Shown one piece after another: positions 36,839 to 47,980 of a stretch of 64,000 nt of DNA. Source of the stretch: Azolla caroliniana. Lineage: Eukaryota; Polypodiophyta. Every line of letters starts with the position of its first letter. Position 1 is the first letter of the stretch. The position numbers were made by a program, and so were the translations under genes. The DNA lies in NCBI GenBank assembly GCA_043228905.1, contig JBHGNT010000090.1, positions 29,965 to 93,964 of the forward strand, written 5' to 3'. The notes under the pieces were generated by a model that was not told where the DNA came from, made no database searches, and saw only the letters and a program-made list of their open reading frames with translations.

Positions 36839-39800
36839 ATGGCATCAACATCCGGCTCGTCAGAAATGAGTCTACGAAAGTTCGATGGATCGAACTTCAA
36901 CTTCTGGAAGGAGCAAATGCAGGACTATCTCATAGTCAAGGGGCAAATCGATCCCATCGAAAATGAAGAACCTCCAGAAGGATACAAACCAATTGAGTGG
37001 CAGAAGCTGGACAGAATCGTCCGCGCCACGATTCGGATGCACCTATCGGAATCGGTATACTTTACGGTGCAATCGTGTACGACAGCATTCGAACTGTGGA
37101 AAACACTGTCGGACACTTACGAAAAGAAGGTCGCCGCAACAAAGATGTTTCTGATTCGGCGCCTCTACAACTTGCGGATGAAAGAATCCGATTCGGTTCA
37201 AGCACACCTCAATGAGTACGAAAGCATAAGCTCCCAAATCTCGTCACAGGGGACGGCAATCGAGGATGAACTCAGAGCAATGATACTCATGAGCAGCCTT
37301 CCCCCATCATGGGAAACTTTCGTCACAACTGTGTGCAACGCGTCAACCACGGCTGTTAAATACTCCGAAGTCACGAGCGCAATCCTGACCGAAGCAGCTC
37401 GGAGAAAGTCTTTCGCCAAAGACTCAACAGACGACGCTTATGTAGTGCAAGGTTCGACAGACCGATCGAACATACGAGGAAGAGACTCCTCACGGCCGCC
37501 GAACAATCAGCGAAGACGGAGCCAGTCACGGGATAACCGAATCTGCAACTATTGCAAGAAACCCGGACACATCAAAGCCGACTGCCGCGCACTCAAGAAC
37601 AAGAACAACAAGAAGAGTGGCCGGCATGAGGAGATCAATTACGTCAGCTTCTCAGCTGATGTACTACCGGACGACCCGAATATACTATCAATCGAAAATC
37701 CAGTCGGATCAGAAGTTCTGCTCACGACTGAAGAATCGAGCACATGGCTCTTGGATTCGGGCGCGTCATTTCACGTGACTCCTCATCGATCCCAATTTCG
37801 GCAATATACGATCCGTCACTCCGACTCAGTTCGAGTCGGTAACTCGCAACACTGTGACATCATCGGAATCGGCACAGTAGAGCTCAACCTTGCCGGTGGC
37901 TCTACACTTGTACTCCACAATGTCCGACATGTACCCGAGCTCTCAAGGCCATTGATCTCAGTCGGACAACTAGATGAAGACGGCATTCGTGCCGGTTTTT
38001 CTTCGGGAGGGTGGACACTCCACAGGGGGAACCTCCTGCTTGCTAGAGGACCCAAGATACACTCCCTGTATCCGTTACATGTTACGCTCCGAGAGGGTAA
38101 CCTGTTTTTGGTGGACATTCCTGTGTCATCACTATGGCACAGAAGATTAGGACACCTCAGCAAGGCCGGCATCACGCACCTATCTAGAGCCGGATACATC
38201 CCCAAACTCTCCTTCTCCGACCATCAATTCTGCGAGCATTGCCAGTATGGCAAACAAGCAGCCGCATCACACCCGACATCAGCCCCAAGAGAAACGAGAC
38301 CTCTCGATTTGGTCCACTCGGACGTCTGTGGCCCAATGCCGCATCAGTCTCTTGGCGGTGCCTCTTACTTCGTCACTTTTATTGACGATTCGACTCGAAA
38401 GGTGTGGGCGTATCCAATTCGCACGAAAGATCGTGTTTTCTCGATCTTCTCAGATTGGCTCGCTATGGTAGAAAATCAAACCGACCGAAAACTGAAATGC
38501 TTTCGGACAGACAATGGGGGAGAGTTCAAATCCGAAGAATTCGTCAAATTCTGCCGACAACGCGGCATCCGACGTGAATTTACGGCACCACACAGTCCGG
38601 AGCAAAACGGGATTGCCGAACGCATGAATCGGACAATCCAAGAACGGATAGTTTCCATGCTCCAACACTCCGGACTGTCGGATGGCTTCTGGGCAGAGGC
38701 TCTACTCACGGCAGTACACATAATCAATATGTCGCCAAGTAGACCTCTAGGACTTCAAATTCCTCAGGAACTATGGATCGGCAGTAAGCCGAATTACGAC
38801 AAGCTGAGGATCTTCGGATGCGAGGCGTACGCCCTTATTCCGAAAGATGATCGCCGAAAACTTGCACCTCGGTCCAGGAAATGCATTTTCCTTGGATATG
38901 GATCCGACGGCGAAATGGGATACCGACTCTGGGACCCCGAACGCAGACAAATCGTTCGAAGTTCGGACGTTGTGTTCAACGAGTCGGCTATGAATCCATC
39001 AGTCGAAAAACCGATCAAAGTCCGAAGGGTAACATTTTCCGATGTGCCGACCCTTCAAGAAGGCCCCGCTCTTAACACACGGTCAGCTTCACGGGTAGCT
39101 GAACCTTACACTACCGACTCGGACAACTCTGACTCGGCACAGCCGAATGATTCGCTTTCGGACCATCCGACCTCGATACCCGATGCGACCAGTCCAATCT
39201 TACCTCGACGATCCGAGAGACTGTCGCAACCTCCGGAGAGGTATTCTCCTGGAATTTTCTTCACCGACGCCGGCGAACCGACGTCTTACGAAGAAGCATC
39301 GACATCTGTCGATTCAGCCACCTGGCATCTGGCGATGGAGTCGGAAATGCACTCCATTCGGGCAAACAAGACTTGGGATCTGGTCGAATTACCTAGGAAC
39401 CGACGTGCTCTTCCTTGCAAGTGGGTTTATCGACTAAAAGAGACGTCTGATTCGACCACCCCAAAGTACAAGGCCAGATTAGTTGCGAAGGGCTTCCGAC
39501 AACAATATGGCGTCGACTTCGACGAGATTTTTTCACCAGTGGTGAAAATGACAACCCTTCGTTTTCTACTCGGCGTAGTGGCAGCCGACAACCTCGAGCT
39601 GATTCAGCTAGATGTCAAAACAGCCTTCCTCCATGGTGATCTTGAGGAGGAAATTTATATGGAGCAGCCAAAAGGCTTCGTGGCACCTGGCCAAGAACAT
39701 CTAGTCTGCCGACTCAGGAAGAGTCTATACGGCCTCAAACAGGCACCACGACAATGGTACAAGAAGTTCGACGACTTCATCCAATCGATCGGCTTCTCAA

Positions 39801-40852
39801 AAAGCGATGAGGACCATTGTCTCTTCACCAACACAGCTCAAGATGGATCACCCATCTTCCTCATCATTTACGTGGACGACATGCTAATTTCTGGACGCCA
39901 CGCGGGCGAACTTGCCGATCTCGTTCGGCAACTGCGGTTGAAGTTTGCCATGAAGGACCTCGGTCCGGCACGACACATCCTTGGCATGAAGATTAGTCGG
40001 CATCGCGATAAACGACATCTTTTTTTGTCTCAGACCGACTATATCGGACGTGTCTTGGAACGCTTCAACATGCAATCAGCCAAATCTGCTTCAACCCCGC
40101 TCCCCATGAATCTTCGGCTCTCTCAGCGAGACTGCCCGACATCCGGTTCGGAGGGGGAAGATATGAAGTCGGTACCATATGCACCGGCAGTCGGCTCCCT
40201 TATGTACCTGATGGTCGCGACACGGCCTGATATTTCTCACGCCGTAGGAGTCGTTAGCAGATTTATGCACAATCCTGGCCGATCGCATTGGAACGCAGTC
40301 AAGCATGTGTTCAGATATCTGGCTGGCACAAAAGACCACGACATTCTTTTCGGTCCGAACCGAACCTCAGGCGTAGTCGGTTACACCGACTCGGATTTCG
40401 CCGGCTGTATAGACAGTCGAAAATCAACAACCGGATACTGCTTCAAATTCGGCAATGGAGCAATCTCGTGGAAGTCGAAACTTCAGGAGTGCACAGCGAC
40501 CTCAACGACCGAAGCAGAATATGTAGCTGCGTCCGACGCAGCAAAAGAAGCCTTATGGCTTGGTCGGCTGGCGCACACGTTTCGGCAAGTCGACCATGAC
40601 TTGGCCCCAGTTGTCTATAGCGACAGTCAAGGCGTTGTTGCCCTGTCGAAAAATCCGGTTCACCACAACGCCTCCAAGCATATCGACGTTCGATATGACT
40701 TCGTTCGGGACTGCGTCATTTCAGGGAAAATCGGTCTAGAGAAAATATCCACAACCGACAATGTCGCAGATGGAATGACCAAATGTCTTTCGGCAGACCG
40801 CTTTCGGTCTCTTCGGCATCAGATGGGCGTAACGACAAACCAGTCCGGTTAG
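36839..40852 (+). CDS. Element F gag-pol polyprotein
   Basis: Single frame of 1337 aa from ATG 36839 (a TTG precedes it in frame) to TAG at 40850. It encodes all proteins for copia retrotransposition. Domains by approximate residue: gag 1-220; zinc knuckle CNYCKKPGHIKADC about 235; protease LLDSGASFHVTP about 303; pre-integrase LWHRRLGHLSKAG about 431; integrase core HSDVCGP about 496, RTDNGGEF about 557, NGIAERMN about 592 (D, D, 35-residue gap, E); reverse transcriptase from WVYRLKE about 860, QLDVKTAFLHGDL about 920, YVDDMLISG about 1010; RNase H YTDSDFAGCIDSRKSTTGYC about 1181 to the end. No stop, frameshift or missing catalytic residue is seen. GC content and codon use are visibly higher in C/G than in the surrounding element A. 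Confidence 0.97.
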   Translation: MASTSGSSEMSLRKFDGSNFNFWKEQMQDYLIVKGQIDPIENEEPPEGYKPIEWQKLDRIVRATIRMHLSESVYFTVQSCTTAFELWKTLSDTYEKKVAATKMFLIRRLYNLRMKESDSVQAHLNEYESISSQISSQGTAIEDELRAMILMSSLPPSWETFVTTVCNASTTAVKYSEVTSAILTEAARRKSFAKDSTDDAYVVQGSTDRSNIRGRDSSRPPNNQRRRSQSRDNRICNYCKKPGHIKADCRALKNKNNKKSGRHEEINYVSFSADVLPDDPNILSIENPVGSEVLLTTEESSTWLLDSGASFHVTPHRSQFRQYTIRHSDSVRVGNSQHCDIIGIGTVELNLAGGSTLVLHNVRHVPELSRPLISVGQLDEDGIRAGFSSGGWTLHRGNLLLARGPKIHSLYPLHVTLREGNLFLVDIPVSSLWHRRLGHLSKAGITHLSRAGYIPKLSFSDHQFCEHCQYGKQAAASHPTSAPRETRPLDLVHSDVCGPMPHQSLGGASYFVTFIDDSTRKVWAYPIRTKDRVFSIFSDWLAMVENQTDRKLKCFRTDNGGEFKSEEFVKFCRQRGIRREFTAPHSPEQNGIAERMNRTIQERIVSMLQHSGLSDGFWAEALLTAVHIINMSPSRPLGLQIPQELWIGSKPNYDKLRIFGCEAYALIPKDDRRKLAPRSRKCIFLGYGSDGEMGYRLWDPERRQIVRSSDVVFNESAMNPSVEKPIKVRRVTFSDVPTLQEGPALNTRSASRVAEPYTTDSDNSDSAQPNDSLSDHPTSIPDATSPILPRRSERLSQPPERYSPGIFFTDAGEPTSYEEASTSVDSATWHLAMESEMHSIRANKTWDLVELPRNRRALPCKWVYRLKETSDSTTPKYKARLVAKGFRQQYGVDFDEIFSPVVKMTTLRFLLGVVAADNLELIQLDVKTAFLHGDLEEEIYMEQPKGFVAPGQEHLVCRLRKSLYGLKQAPRQWYKKFDDFIQSIGFSKSDEDHCLFTNTAQDGSPIFLIIYVDDMLISGRHAGELADLVRQLRLKFAMKDLGPARHILGMKISRHRDKRHLFLSQTDYIGRVLERFNMQSAKSASTPLPMNLRLSQRDCPTSGSEGEDMKSVPYAPAVGSLMYLMVATRPDISHAVGVVSRFMHNPGRSHWNAVKHVFRYLAGTKDHDILFGPNRTSGVVGYTDSDFAGCIDSRKSTTGYCFKFGNGAISWKSKLQECTATSTTEAEYVAASDAAKEALWLGRLAHTFRQVDHDLAPVVYSDSQGVVALSKNPVHHNASKHIDVRYDFVRDCVISGKIGLEKISTTDNVADGMTKCLSADRFRSLRHQMGVTTNQSG

Positions 40853-41032
40853 AGCCGGACACAGAGCAGGATGGTTCCCGACAACCGACATCAGTTCCTT
40901 AATGATCGGCTTCAACTGTTCCGACCCGACCAGTTCGGTCTTCTGCCTTCGGACCCTGCCGACTCGAACAAAGCTGATATGTCCGAGAACCTAAGTCTAT
41001 ACCTGTAATCTTAGATAACCCATGTATACGCC

Positions 41033-41045
41033 CATTACGGGGGAG
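41033..41045 (+). other. Element F polypurine tract
   Basis: Purine-rich ACGGGGGAG immediately before the 3' LTR, the plus-strand primer in copia elements. Confidence 0.75.
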
Positions 41046-41332
41046 TGTCGAATACATGTGTATAATGGACGTATTCACACTATCCCGTTTCGGCCATTTA
41101 TGTAATTAGCATAAAGGGTAGTTGCCCTAAGTCGGTCACTATATATAGTGACCTTGTAACCTCTTTGTGAGGTTGGGTGTTGTATTATTTGCTTTATGGA
41201 ATAAAGAGTCTTTTGTGTCTCTCTCTCTCTCTCACTCTCTCTGTGCAACGACCTACAAACTGTCATACGCAGGTATACAGAAAACAATCGAATGCTTCTT
41301 GATCTTCCGCACAGACGACTTTGTCTCCAACA
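41046..41332 (+). repeat. Element F 3' LTR
   Basis: 287 bp, no difference from the 5' LTR detected by eye. Confidence 0.97.
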
Positions 41333-42130
41333 GAAACCTCATAGCGGCTCGAGCACAGAAAGAGGGCACACTGTATATTATGCATGCCCGACTGTGTAAG
41401 TCAGAGGTGAGTGTGGCAACCAACTTGAGTGGAGAGTTATGGCATAAGAGGCTCGATCACATGAGTGAAAAAGGATTGCACATCTTGTCCAATTGGGAAC
41501 TTCTCCCAGAAGTGAAAGGAGCACACTTGGAGAAGTGTATCGATTGCTTAGTCGGAAAGCAAAATAGAGCAACATTCCACACAAGACCACCAAGAAGAAG
41601 AGAAGCAATATTGGAACTAGTACACACAGATATGTGCTATGTAGATGCTCCATCATATCGAGGTGGACAATACTTCATGACATTTATTGACGACCATAGT
41701 CGGAAGACATGGGCCTTCGTATTGAAGTCGAAGGATCAAGTATTGTCAATGTTTAAGGAGTTCCAAGCAAGAACTAAACGAGAGTAGGGTCGGAAGTTGA
41801 AGGTTGTCCGAACCGACAATGGTGGTGAATATAAAGGGCAATTTGAGGAATACTACAAGGCCCACCGTATTCGAATCGAATACACTATTCCAAGGACCCC
41901 GGAGTTGAATGGGCTTGTAGAGAGGATGAATAGAACAATCATGAAGAGAGTAAGAAGTGACCTCTCTCATGCTAAACTGCTGAAATCGTATTCGGCTGAG
42001 GGGATGCATACAATTGTTTATCTGATTAATAGGTTTCCCTTAGTACCGTTGAAAGGTGATGTCCCACAAAGGGTGTGGATAGGGAAGGATGTCTCCTACT
42101 GACACTTGAGGGTGTTCGGATGGTTGGCGT
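41333..42130 (+). pseudogene. Element A pre-integrase and integrase
   Basis: Resumes element A after the second GAAAC: RNLIAARAQKEGTLYIMHAR, GELWHKRLDHMSEKGL, then integrase with LVHTDMC, MTFIDDHSRKTWAF, RTDNGGEYKGQFEEY, ELNGLVERMNRTIMK. A stop interrupts at 41785-41787 and another at about 42100. Cut at 42130 by the next insert. Confidence 0.9.
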
Positions 42131-43085
42131 TGTCAAGAAGATTGTGGTTGTGTGTCGCAACTGCCGGGGTTCTGTGACTCGGGGATGATCAGGGTGAAAA
42201 CGCGTAATCGCAGATGGTGCGATGACAAGAAGCCGAGAAGGCAAGATAAATGCGACGTTGTCGTGAAAAGAATTTTATTTGTAAAACAATCACTTACAAT
42301 ATTTATTTGCCAAAAGTTACTTGGCAAGACTTGAACTCACAAACTCTATTCGAGAAGAAGCATTTGAGATAGACCACTTCAATCTCTTTGGTTCCTATTT
42401 TTTTGTCTTTCTCTTTCACTTTATATATACTAAATTTATATTTCAAAATTTGATTACCAAAAGAAGTTATTCAAACTCACAACATTCAATTTACGTGGAG
42501 GCATTTGAGATACACCACTTCAACTTCTTCCTTTTGTTTTATTTCTTTTCTTTCTTTAAGTCTTGTCATGATTTCTGCAAGCCACCATCTTCTTTGGCGA
42601 GCTCTGCATCTTACACCCACACTAGCTTATTCACTCATTTTTCCTTTCTCTTATTCTTCCCCTTCTTCCCCTTCTCCCTCTTTCCTCTTTCCCCTCTTTA
42701 GCCACCATACACGTGGCTTATATAGGGTGGTCAACCGCCCTACCACCCTCTTGAGGCGGTTATATTTATTATTTTTATTTTTATTTTATTGTATATTATT
42801 TATCTTTTTATTTTTATTTATGTATTCTACAAATTCGATTTTGTAGTTATACATTTGAGAAATTACAAAAATAACCCTTATTTAATTTCGACTATCCCTT
42901 TTGACATAATTACATTTGTGTCCTTAGTAACATTAATCCTTCCGAAGCTTGTATCTTGGGCTCTTGAACTCCGATTCACGAACCGAAAATTTGCATATGC
43001 TCCTCATCACAAGATCCATATGGGAAATTTCTTTTTATAGATTTTTGACATTGTTTTCACATCGTGAAGTGTCAATTTCATGACA
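42131..43085 (+). mobile_element. Solo-LTR-like insertion in element A pol
   Basis: 955 bp from TGTCAAGAAG to TTTCATGACA with no coding domain. Flanks GCGT (42127-42130) and ACGT (43086-43089) look like a 4-bp duplication with one change, and excision restores the frame LAYKHVA in pol. An internal near-repeat (CATTTGAGATAGACCACTTC at 42361, CATTTGAGATACACCACTTC at 42502) and a tRNA-like segment near 42310-42395 are present. Family unknown. Confidence 0.7.
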
Positions 43086-45190
43086 ACGTATAAGCATGTG
43101 GCTTAGGATCAGAGGTCGAAGCTCAACAATATGTCGAAACCATGCATATTCATGGGATACTCGGAGGACGAGTTTGTCTACAGGCTATGGGACTTTGTTG
43201 ATAAGAAGGTGGTAAGGAGTTTGGATGTATTCTTCTTGGAAGACAACAATTGAGGACAAGAAGAAACAGATGTCGGAATCGACTCCCCAATCTCCCTTGA
43301 CTACCACATTAAGGCTAGTTGAACCGACACAATCGGCTAATCAGAGACAACTATATGGAAGAGCTGAATCGGAGTCCGTCGACTTAGAGTAACCGACCTA
43401 TGAGTCAGAGTCGACAAACCTATTGAAGTCGATTGAAGAATACGAATCGGAGTCAGTGGACATCCGACAACCGATCAACATGAATGAACCCAAGTCGAGA
43501 GAAGTGTTGGCAGAGATATCCGAGCAGGAGCCAAGGACGAATGGAAGGAGATATCCTTTCAGAGAGAGAAGAGCACCGACAACATATGCCAGTCAATACA
43601 TCCTCTTGATTGATGAAGGTGAACCAGAATGCTATGAAGAAGCCACAACCGACAAGCATAGTGAGAAGTGGCTAAATGCGATGCAAGAAGAGATGGATTC
43701 CTTGCACGAGAATTATACCTACGACCTAGTAGAGCTGCCGAAGGGTAAGAGAGCACTCAGGAATAAATGAGTCTACAAGGTGAAGACTAGAGAAGTCGAC
43801 AATGCCCCCCCAGGTATAAAGCATGCATTGTGGTGAAGGGTTTCCAACAAAAAAGGGGTGTCGACTTCAACGAAATATTCACGTTTGTCGTGAAGATGAC
43901 ATTCATCTGAACTGTTATGAGCATTGCTGCGAGCATGGATATGGAGATCGAATAGTTCGATGTCAAGACATCATTCTTGCATGGGGAGCTGGATGAAGAG
44001 ATCTACATGTAGTAGCCCGAAGGCTTTGTGGAGAAAGGGAAAGAGAATTTGGTGTGTTGACTGAAGAAAAGTTTGTATGGGTTGAAACAAGCTCCACACC
44101 AATGGTACAAGAAGTTTGAATCCTTCATGATGGAACATCGGTTCCAAAAAACATCGGTTGATCACTATGTGTTCGTCAAAAGGTATGAAGAAGGTGATTT
44201 CTTGATTCTCTTATTATATGTAGATGACATGTTGATAGTCGGTCAAGATACAAGGAAGATTGGAAGCTTGAAGAAAGCTCTAGGAAAATCGTTTGCCATG
44301 AAAGATCTTGGACCGACTAAACAAATCTTAGGGATTCACATAGTTCGGGACAGAACTAAGAAAGTGTTGTTGTTGTCACAAGAGAAATACGTGACGAAGA
44401 TCCTAGAAAGATTCAACATGTCGGAAGCAAAGGTTATCAGCTCTGTGTTATCGACCAACTGCAAGTTGAATGCAAAGCAGTGCCCGAGATGGGAGAAAGA
44501 AAAGGCTGAGATGAGGAAAGTACCATATGCCTCAGTCGTCGACAATTTAATGTACGCTATGGTTTGCACGAGACCAGACATAACATTTGTTGTGGGAACA
44601 TTAAGCCGATATATGAGTAATCCAGGACGAGAACACTGGGCAACAGTGAAATGGTACTCGTGTACTTAAAAGGCACCTCGGGGGTATGCCTAAAGTATGG
44701 TGTCAGATAACCCATGCTCAAAGGGTTTACCGATTCGGACATGTCGAGGGATGGGGACTCGAGCCGATCCACGTTAGGGTACGTGATGACATATGCAGGG
44801 GGAGCAGTGCCATGGCAGTCACGACTGCTGAAGTTTGTGGCCTTGTCGACCATAGAGGCAGAGTATATGGTAGCGGTAGAGGCTGGCAAGGAGCTGATTT
44901 GGATGAAGATTTTCCTCAGTGAACTCGAGATGAAGCAAGAATAATTCTTGCTCCACTATCATAATCAGAGTGCCATACATATTGCAAAGAACGTTGCATA
45001 CCACTCTCGGACAAAGCATATACAAAGGAGGTATCATTGGTTGCGAGAGAAGGTAGACGAAGGAGAGTTTTCCCTCGTGAAAATCCATACCGACGACAAT
45101 GGATCCGACATACTCACGAAGAACCTACCAATGGATAGACTGATAGTCTGTCGACAAAAGACAGGACCAGTCGACTCCCATCCATTGTAG
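43086..45190 (+). pseudogene. Element A reverse transcriptase and RNase H
   Basis: Continues the integrase tail (CIFMGYSEDEFVYRLWDFVD), then a linker and RT in several frames: EMDSLHENYTYDLVELPKGK, YGLKQAPHQWYKKFESFM, LLLYVDDMLIVGQD near 44220. RNase H follows with TDSDMSRDGDSSRSTLGYVM, TIEAEYMVAVEAGKELIW and YHSRTKHIQRRYHWL. Multiple stops and frameshifts (43768, 43800, 43975-44055, 44668, 44942) disable it. Confidence 0.9.
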
Positions 45191-45203
45191 TGAAGGGGGA
45201 GTT
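45191..45203 (+). other. Element A polypurine tract
   Basis: TGAAGGGGGAGTT directly before the 3' LTR; the same motif precedes the 3' LTR of element D. Confidence 0.85.
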
Positions 45204-45872
45204 TGTTGGGAATATGTCCCTCCAGTGGGAGGAGCCGACTGTTTGGTCCAAGAAGTGTCGATAGTCGAAGACTAGGAGGAGCCAATTGTTCGGGCCGAGT
45301 GTCGATGGTTGAAGAGTCGATTGTGAGAGTCAACTGGGTGAGTTGACAGAAAGGAGATCCAGGTTGAAGACACGACTGACTAGTCGGGCCGATCGGATGG
45401 TCGATGACCAGGCCGACTAGTCGGACCGACTGGACAGTCGACACTAGAGTCGGCTAATGGTGACTTATTGTTATAGATAATAATAGTAGTGATGTATAGA
45501 AGGGGCTACATTTGTAAATAGCCCATTTGATGTATGAGTATAAATACATCTAGGGCAAACGTAGAATATGAGAAAAAAACAATGTGTGCTAAGAAGTGTG
45601 TGTAGGCAGAACAGAAGAGCGAGAAAGGAGAGAGCAGCGCCATAACTAAGTGAGCTTGGATGTCAAGAGCCCTGTGCAAATAATACATTCGGTTTTAGAG
45701 TGTTGTATTGTGTGATATCACCTTGTATTTCTCTCTGTATAGTGGAATCTCTGTTCACGTGGTTTTCCCCCATTTAGGGTTTCCATGTGCATTGTGCATT
45801 TGTTGTTTCAATGTGCTATTGTGTATTTTCCGAGTTAATCTTTCTCACAGTTTTGAGATTCGACTCTCAACA
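45204..45872 (+). repeat. Element A 3' LTR
   Basis: 669 bp, diverged from the 5' copy by many substitutions and small indels, which fits an old insertion. Followed by CTAGG. Confidence 0.93.
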
Positions 45873-45877
45873 CTAGG

Positions 45878-46902
45878 TTGTGTTGACTCCTTCAAGGAAG
45901 CTCCATTTAGGTGATAAAATGATTATTAGGAGCAGAACTCTATGAATAACAATGAGGGAAGAGACATGTTCTACTCTAATTCTAGGAGATGTGTTATGAG
46001 GCTGATTAGCTCTAGTTCCTCTCTCTCTCTCTATTCTTTTTGTCCTCTTCTCTCTAATCTAGAGGAGGTCAAGAGTTGGCAGTCCTATTGCATATATCGT
46101 TCACTTGTGTTGTGTTGAGAATCAAGCTCAACCTAGTGTGACGTGTGAACACACCCTTTGAGAATCTATGATCACTAAAAGGTCAATAATCATCTCTAGT
46201 GCGATGTGTTTTCTCTTCTCTCATCTCTTTCCTCTCACACATACACATAACACACATCTCTTCTGCTGCACAAGAATCATATCCGATTCTTTACATGTCG
46301 TAACGGGCGCGTCGATTGCACTACATTAAGTTCTTAACTTCTACTTTTTTATATATTTAATATATTCCTTAACATTCATAATTACATTGTAGTTTATAAT
46401 CGTGGAATGTTGTACTTCATTATGCCACCATTTGTCACCATGTTTGTCAGACAATGCCATAATGAACCCAAAATGAAAAGAATCATAAAAAATGCTATGT
46501 CTTCTTTTGCCCTCTAATGATCAAGAGCATATGATACAAATTGTTAGTGAGGGGAGGTTGCACAATGATCATATAGATCAACATGGTGGTCATTCTACCG
46601 TGGTAGTGTCTATGAATGTTAGGACTATTGTGGCTAGTTGTGGTGGTATCAAGGTGGCGTAGAGTGGTCACTGTGTTAAGGGTTGATACCATCAAAGGGT
46701 GTATTTATCTATTGATTAAGGGATTGTTGAGCTTCCTTGTCTGAGCTTATACAATGCCTAGATTTGTTGTAGACCTCATACACTATAGCAAGTTGCTCAA
46801 CTCGAACATGTTGGATAAGAGAATAACAATTGAAAGCAATATATCATGAAATTGTAAGCACGATGTGAGCAAGAATGATTAAAGTATGAGAATGAAAAAT
46901 AT
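45878..46902. other. Intergenic, no gene recognised
   Basis: About 1 kb between elements A and E. Pyrimidine-rich in 46010-46070 and 46200-46270. No domain, tRNA or pairable repeat seen. Confidence 0.5.
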
Positions 46903-47060
46903 GTTATCCCAAAAAAGCCTTACATTTTAAAAGAGGGTCAATCAATCCAAGACCACCCTCTTCCATTGGAGTTATAACAACTTTCCAAAACACTTGACGT
47001 TGACATATGAACAATATTTAGATCCCCAAAGGAAATTCCTAATAAGCCATTGTACAGTTT
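46903..47060 (-). pseudogene. LINE reverse-transcriptase fragment
   Basis: On the minus strand, WLIRNFLWGSK followed after a frameshift by PMEEGGLGLIDPLLKCKAFLG. The W..NFLWGS and EEGGLG..D boxes are typical of the region just after the catalytic domain of plant L1-type LINEs. Truncated on both sides. Confidence 0.7.
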
Positions 47061-47147
47061 GTTGAGAATCGACTCGGCCACAACCAGTTGATACGTATGT
47101 GAATGTGGGTGCAAAGAGCGTGAATGATAGTACAAAGATAAACGATC

Positions 47148-47894
47148 TCGTGAAGATTTTCGGCAACAGTATGAAAATCGCGTGGAACAAGGGAAATCGA
47201 GAAGATGCAATATGCACACGTATGAAAGGAGTGATGGTTAGGCGTGTATGTTAACACGTGAATGTGCACGTGTAATGTGTGTTTAGGTGTTCATTACAGA
47301 AATATATAAAATAAGCCAAACGCATACAATGAGGTGCAAGGAAAGGTTTGAACCTTACACCTCTAAGACAAGAGGCAATTGACATACCATTAGACTAGGT
47401 TATTTCCTTTAAAACTTATTTTCTTCATTGTACTTTTCACACGAACTGCTGGTACATGAGAGCTTGGATGAGGTACATGGTCATCATGCATTGCATGTGA
47501 TGCATGAGCGCCAAATGGCAATCATGCATTGCATGCATTTCATGCATTGTATGCATGTACTACACCCTCACATGCACATATGCATGGGGGCATCTATATA
47601 AGAAGGAGAGGAAGGGAAAGGAAATCAAGTAATGTATGCAAAGTAATCCTAGTTATTTCATTGGCAATGTGTCTTGTATCTCAACTTTGAAGTCAAAAGT
47701 TCAAACCGGGAGTTGGGATTCTCATCCATATCTATCTTTAATACTTCTCGCAAGTGCTAATCCTTCCACCGTTCCATTGTCTTCAACGATCCTTTCGCTC
47801 CTCCATCACCACTTGCGGATAGAGGCCGGTGCTTGTCTGCGCACGTGTAACGCGCACATCGCAACGTTTGGCACATGTGTAGCGTGCTTCACGA
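47148..47894. repeat. Inverted segment of element E 5' LTR plus flank
   Basis: 47156-47686 is the reverse complement of the first 550 bp of the 3' LTR (59175-59718), while 47895-48139 matches the rest of the 3' LTR in direct orientation. The inverted block is bounded by TCGTGAAG (47148-47155) and CTTCACGA (47887-47894), an 8-bp inverted repeat, and CTTCACGA is at the corresponding joint of the 3' LTR (59719-59726). Roughly 200 bp of non-LTR DNA (47687-47886) would be inverted flank. Confidence 0.7.
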
Positions 47895-47931
47895 CATCTT
47901 TGTGGTGCGATAAATATTTTCACAATCTCTT

Positions 47932-47980
<49 letters not shown>

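Larger units (their letters stand above)
35876..41332 (+). mobile_element. Element F: complete, young Ty1/copia retrotransposon
   Basis: 5457 bp with 287-bp LTRs that look identical base for base, target duplication GAAAC on both sides (35871-35875, 41333-41337), a perfect initiator tRNA-Met primer site, an unbroken gag-pol frame and a polypurine tract. All parts needed for an autonomous element are visible. It lies inside the protease to pre-integrase junction of element A, and is among the last insertions in this cluster. Confidence 0.97.
25391..45872 (+). mobile_element. Element A: Ty1/copia retrotransposon, expanded by nested insertions
   Basis: The outer limits are firm. Both LTRs begin TGTTGGGAATATGTCCCTCC and end CTCAACA, and the 5-bp target duplication CTAGG is present at 25386-25390 and 45873-45877. 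The element's own DNA is 25391-26463, 34873-35875, 41333-42130 and 43086-45872, about 5.7 kb. The rest is later insertions (B with C and G inside; F; a solo-LTR-like insert). The order gag, protease, integrase, reverse transcriptase, RNase H marks it as copia. Its proteins resemble those of element D closely but carry frameshifts and stops, so it is dead. Confidence 0.93.

Noticed and set aside
35876-41332. A host gene or gene cluster in the 4-kb open frame
   Set aside because: Domain order, LTRs, primer site and target duplication show it is a retrotransposon.
47063-47686. Independent minus-strand solo LTR with TGTTGAGA...TCTCAA ends
   Set aside because: Kept only as the alternative to the inversion: no target duplication was found and the 8-bp inverted repeats at both breakpoints fit an inversion better.
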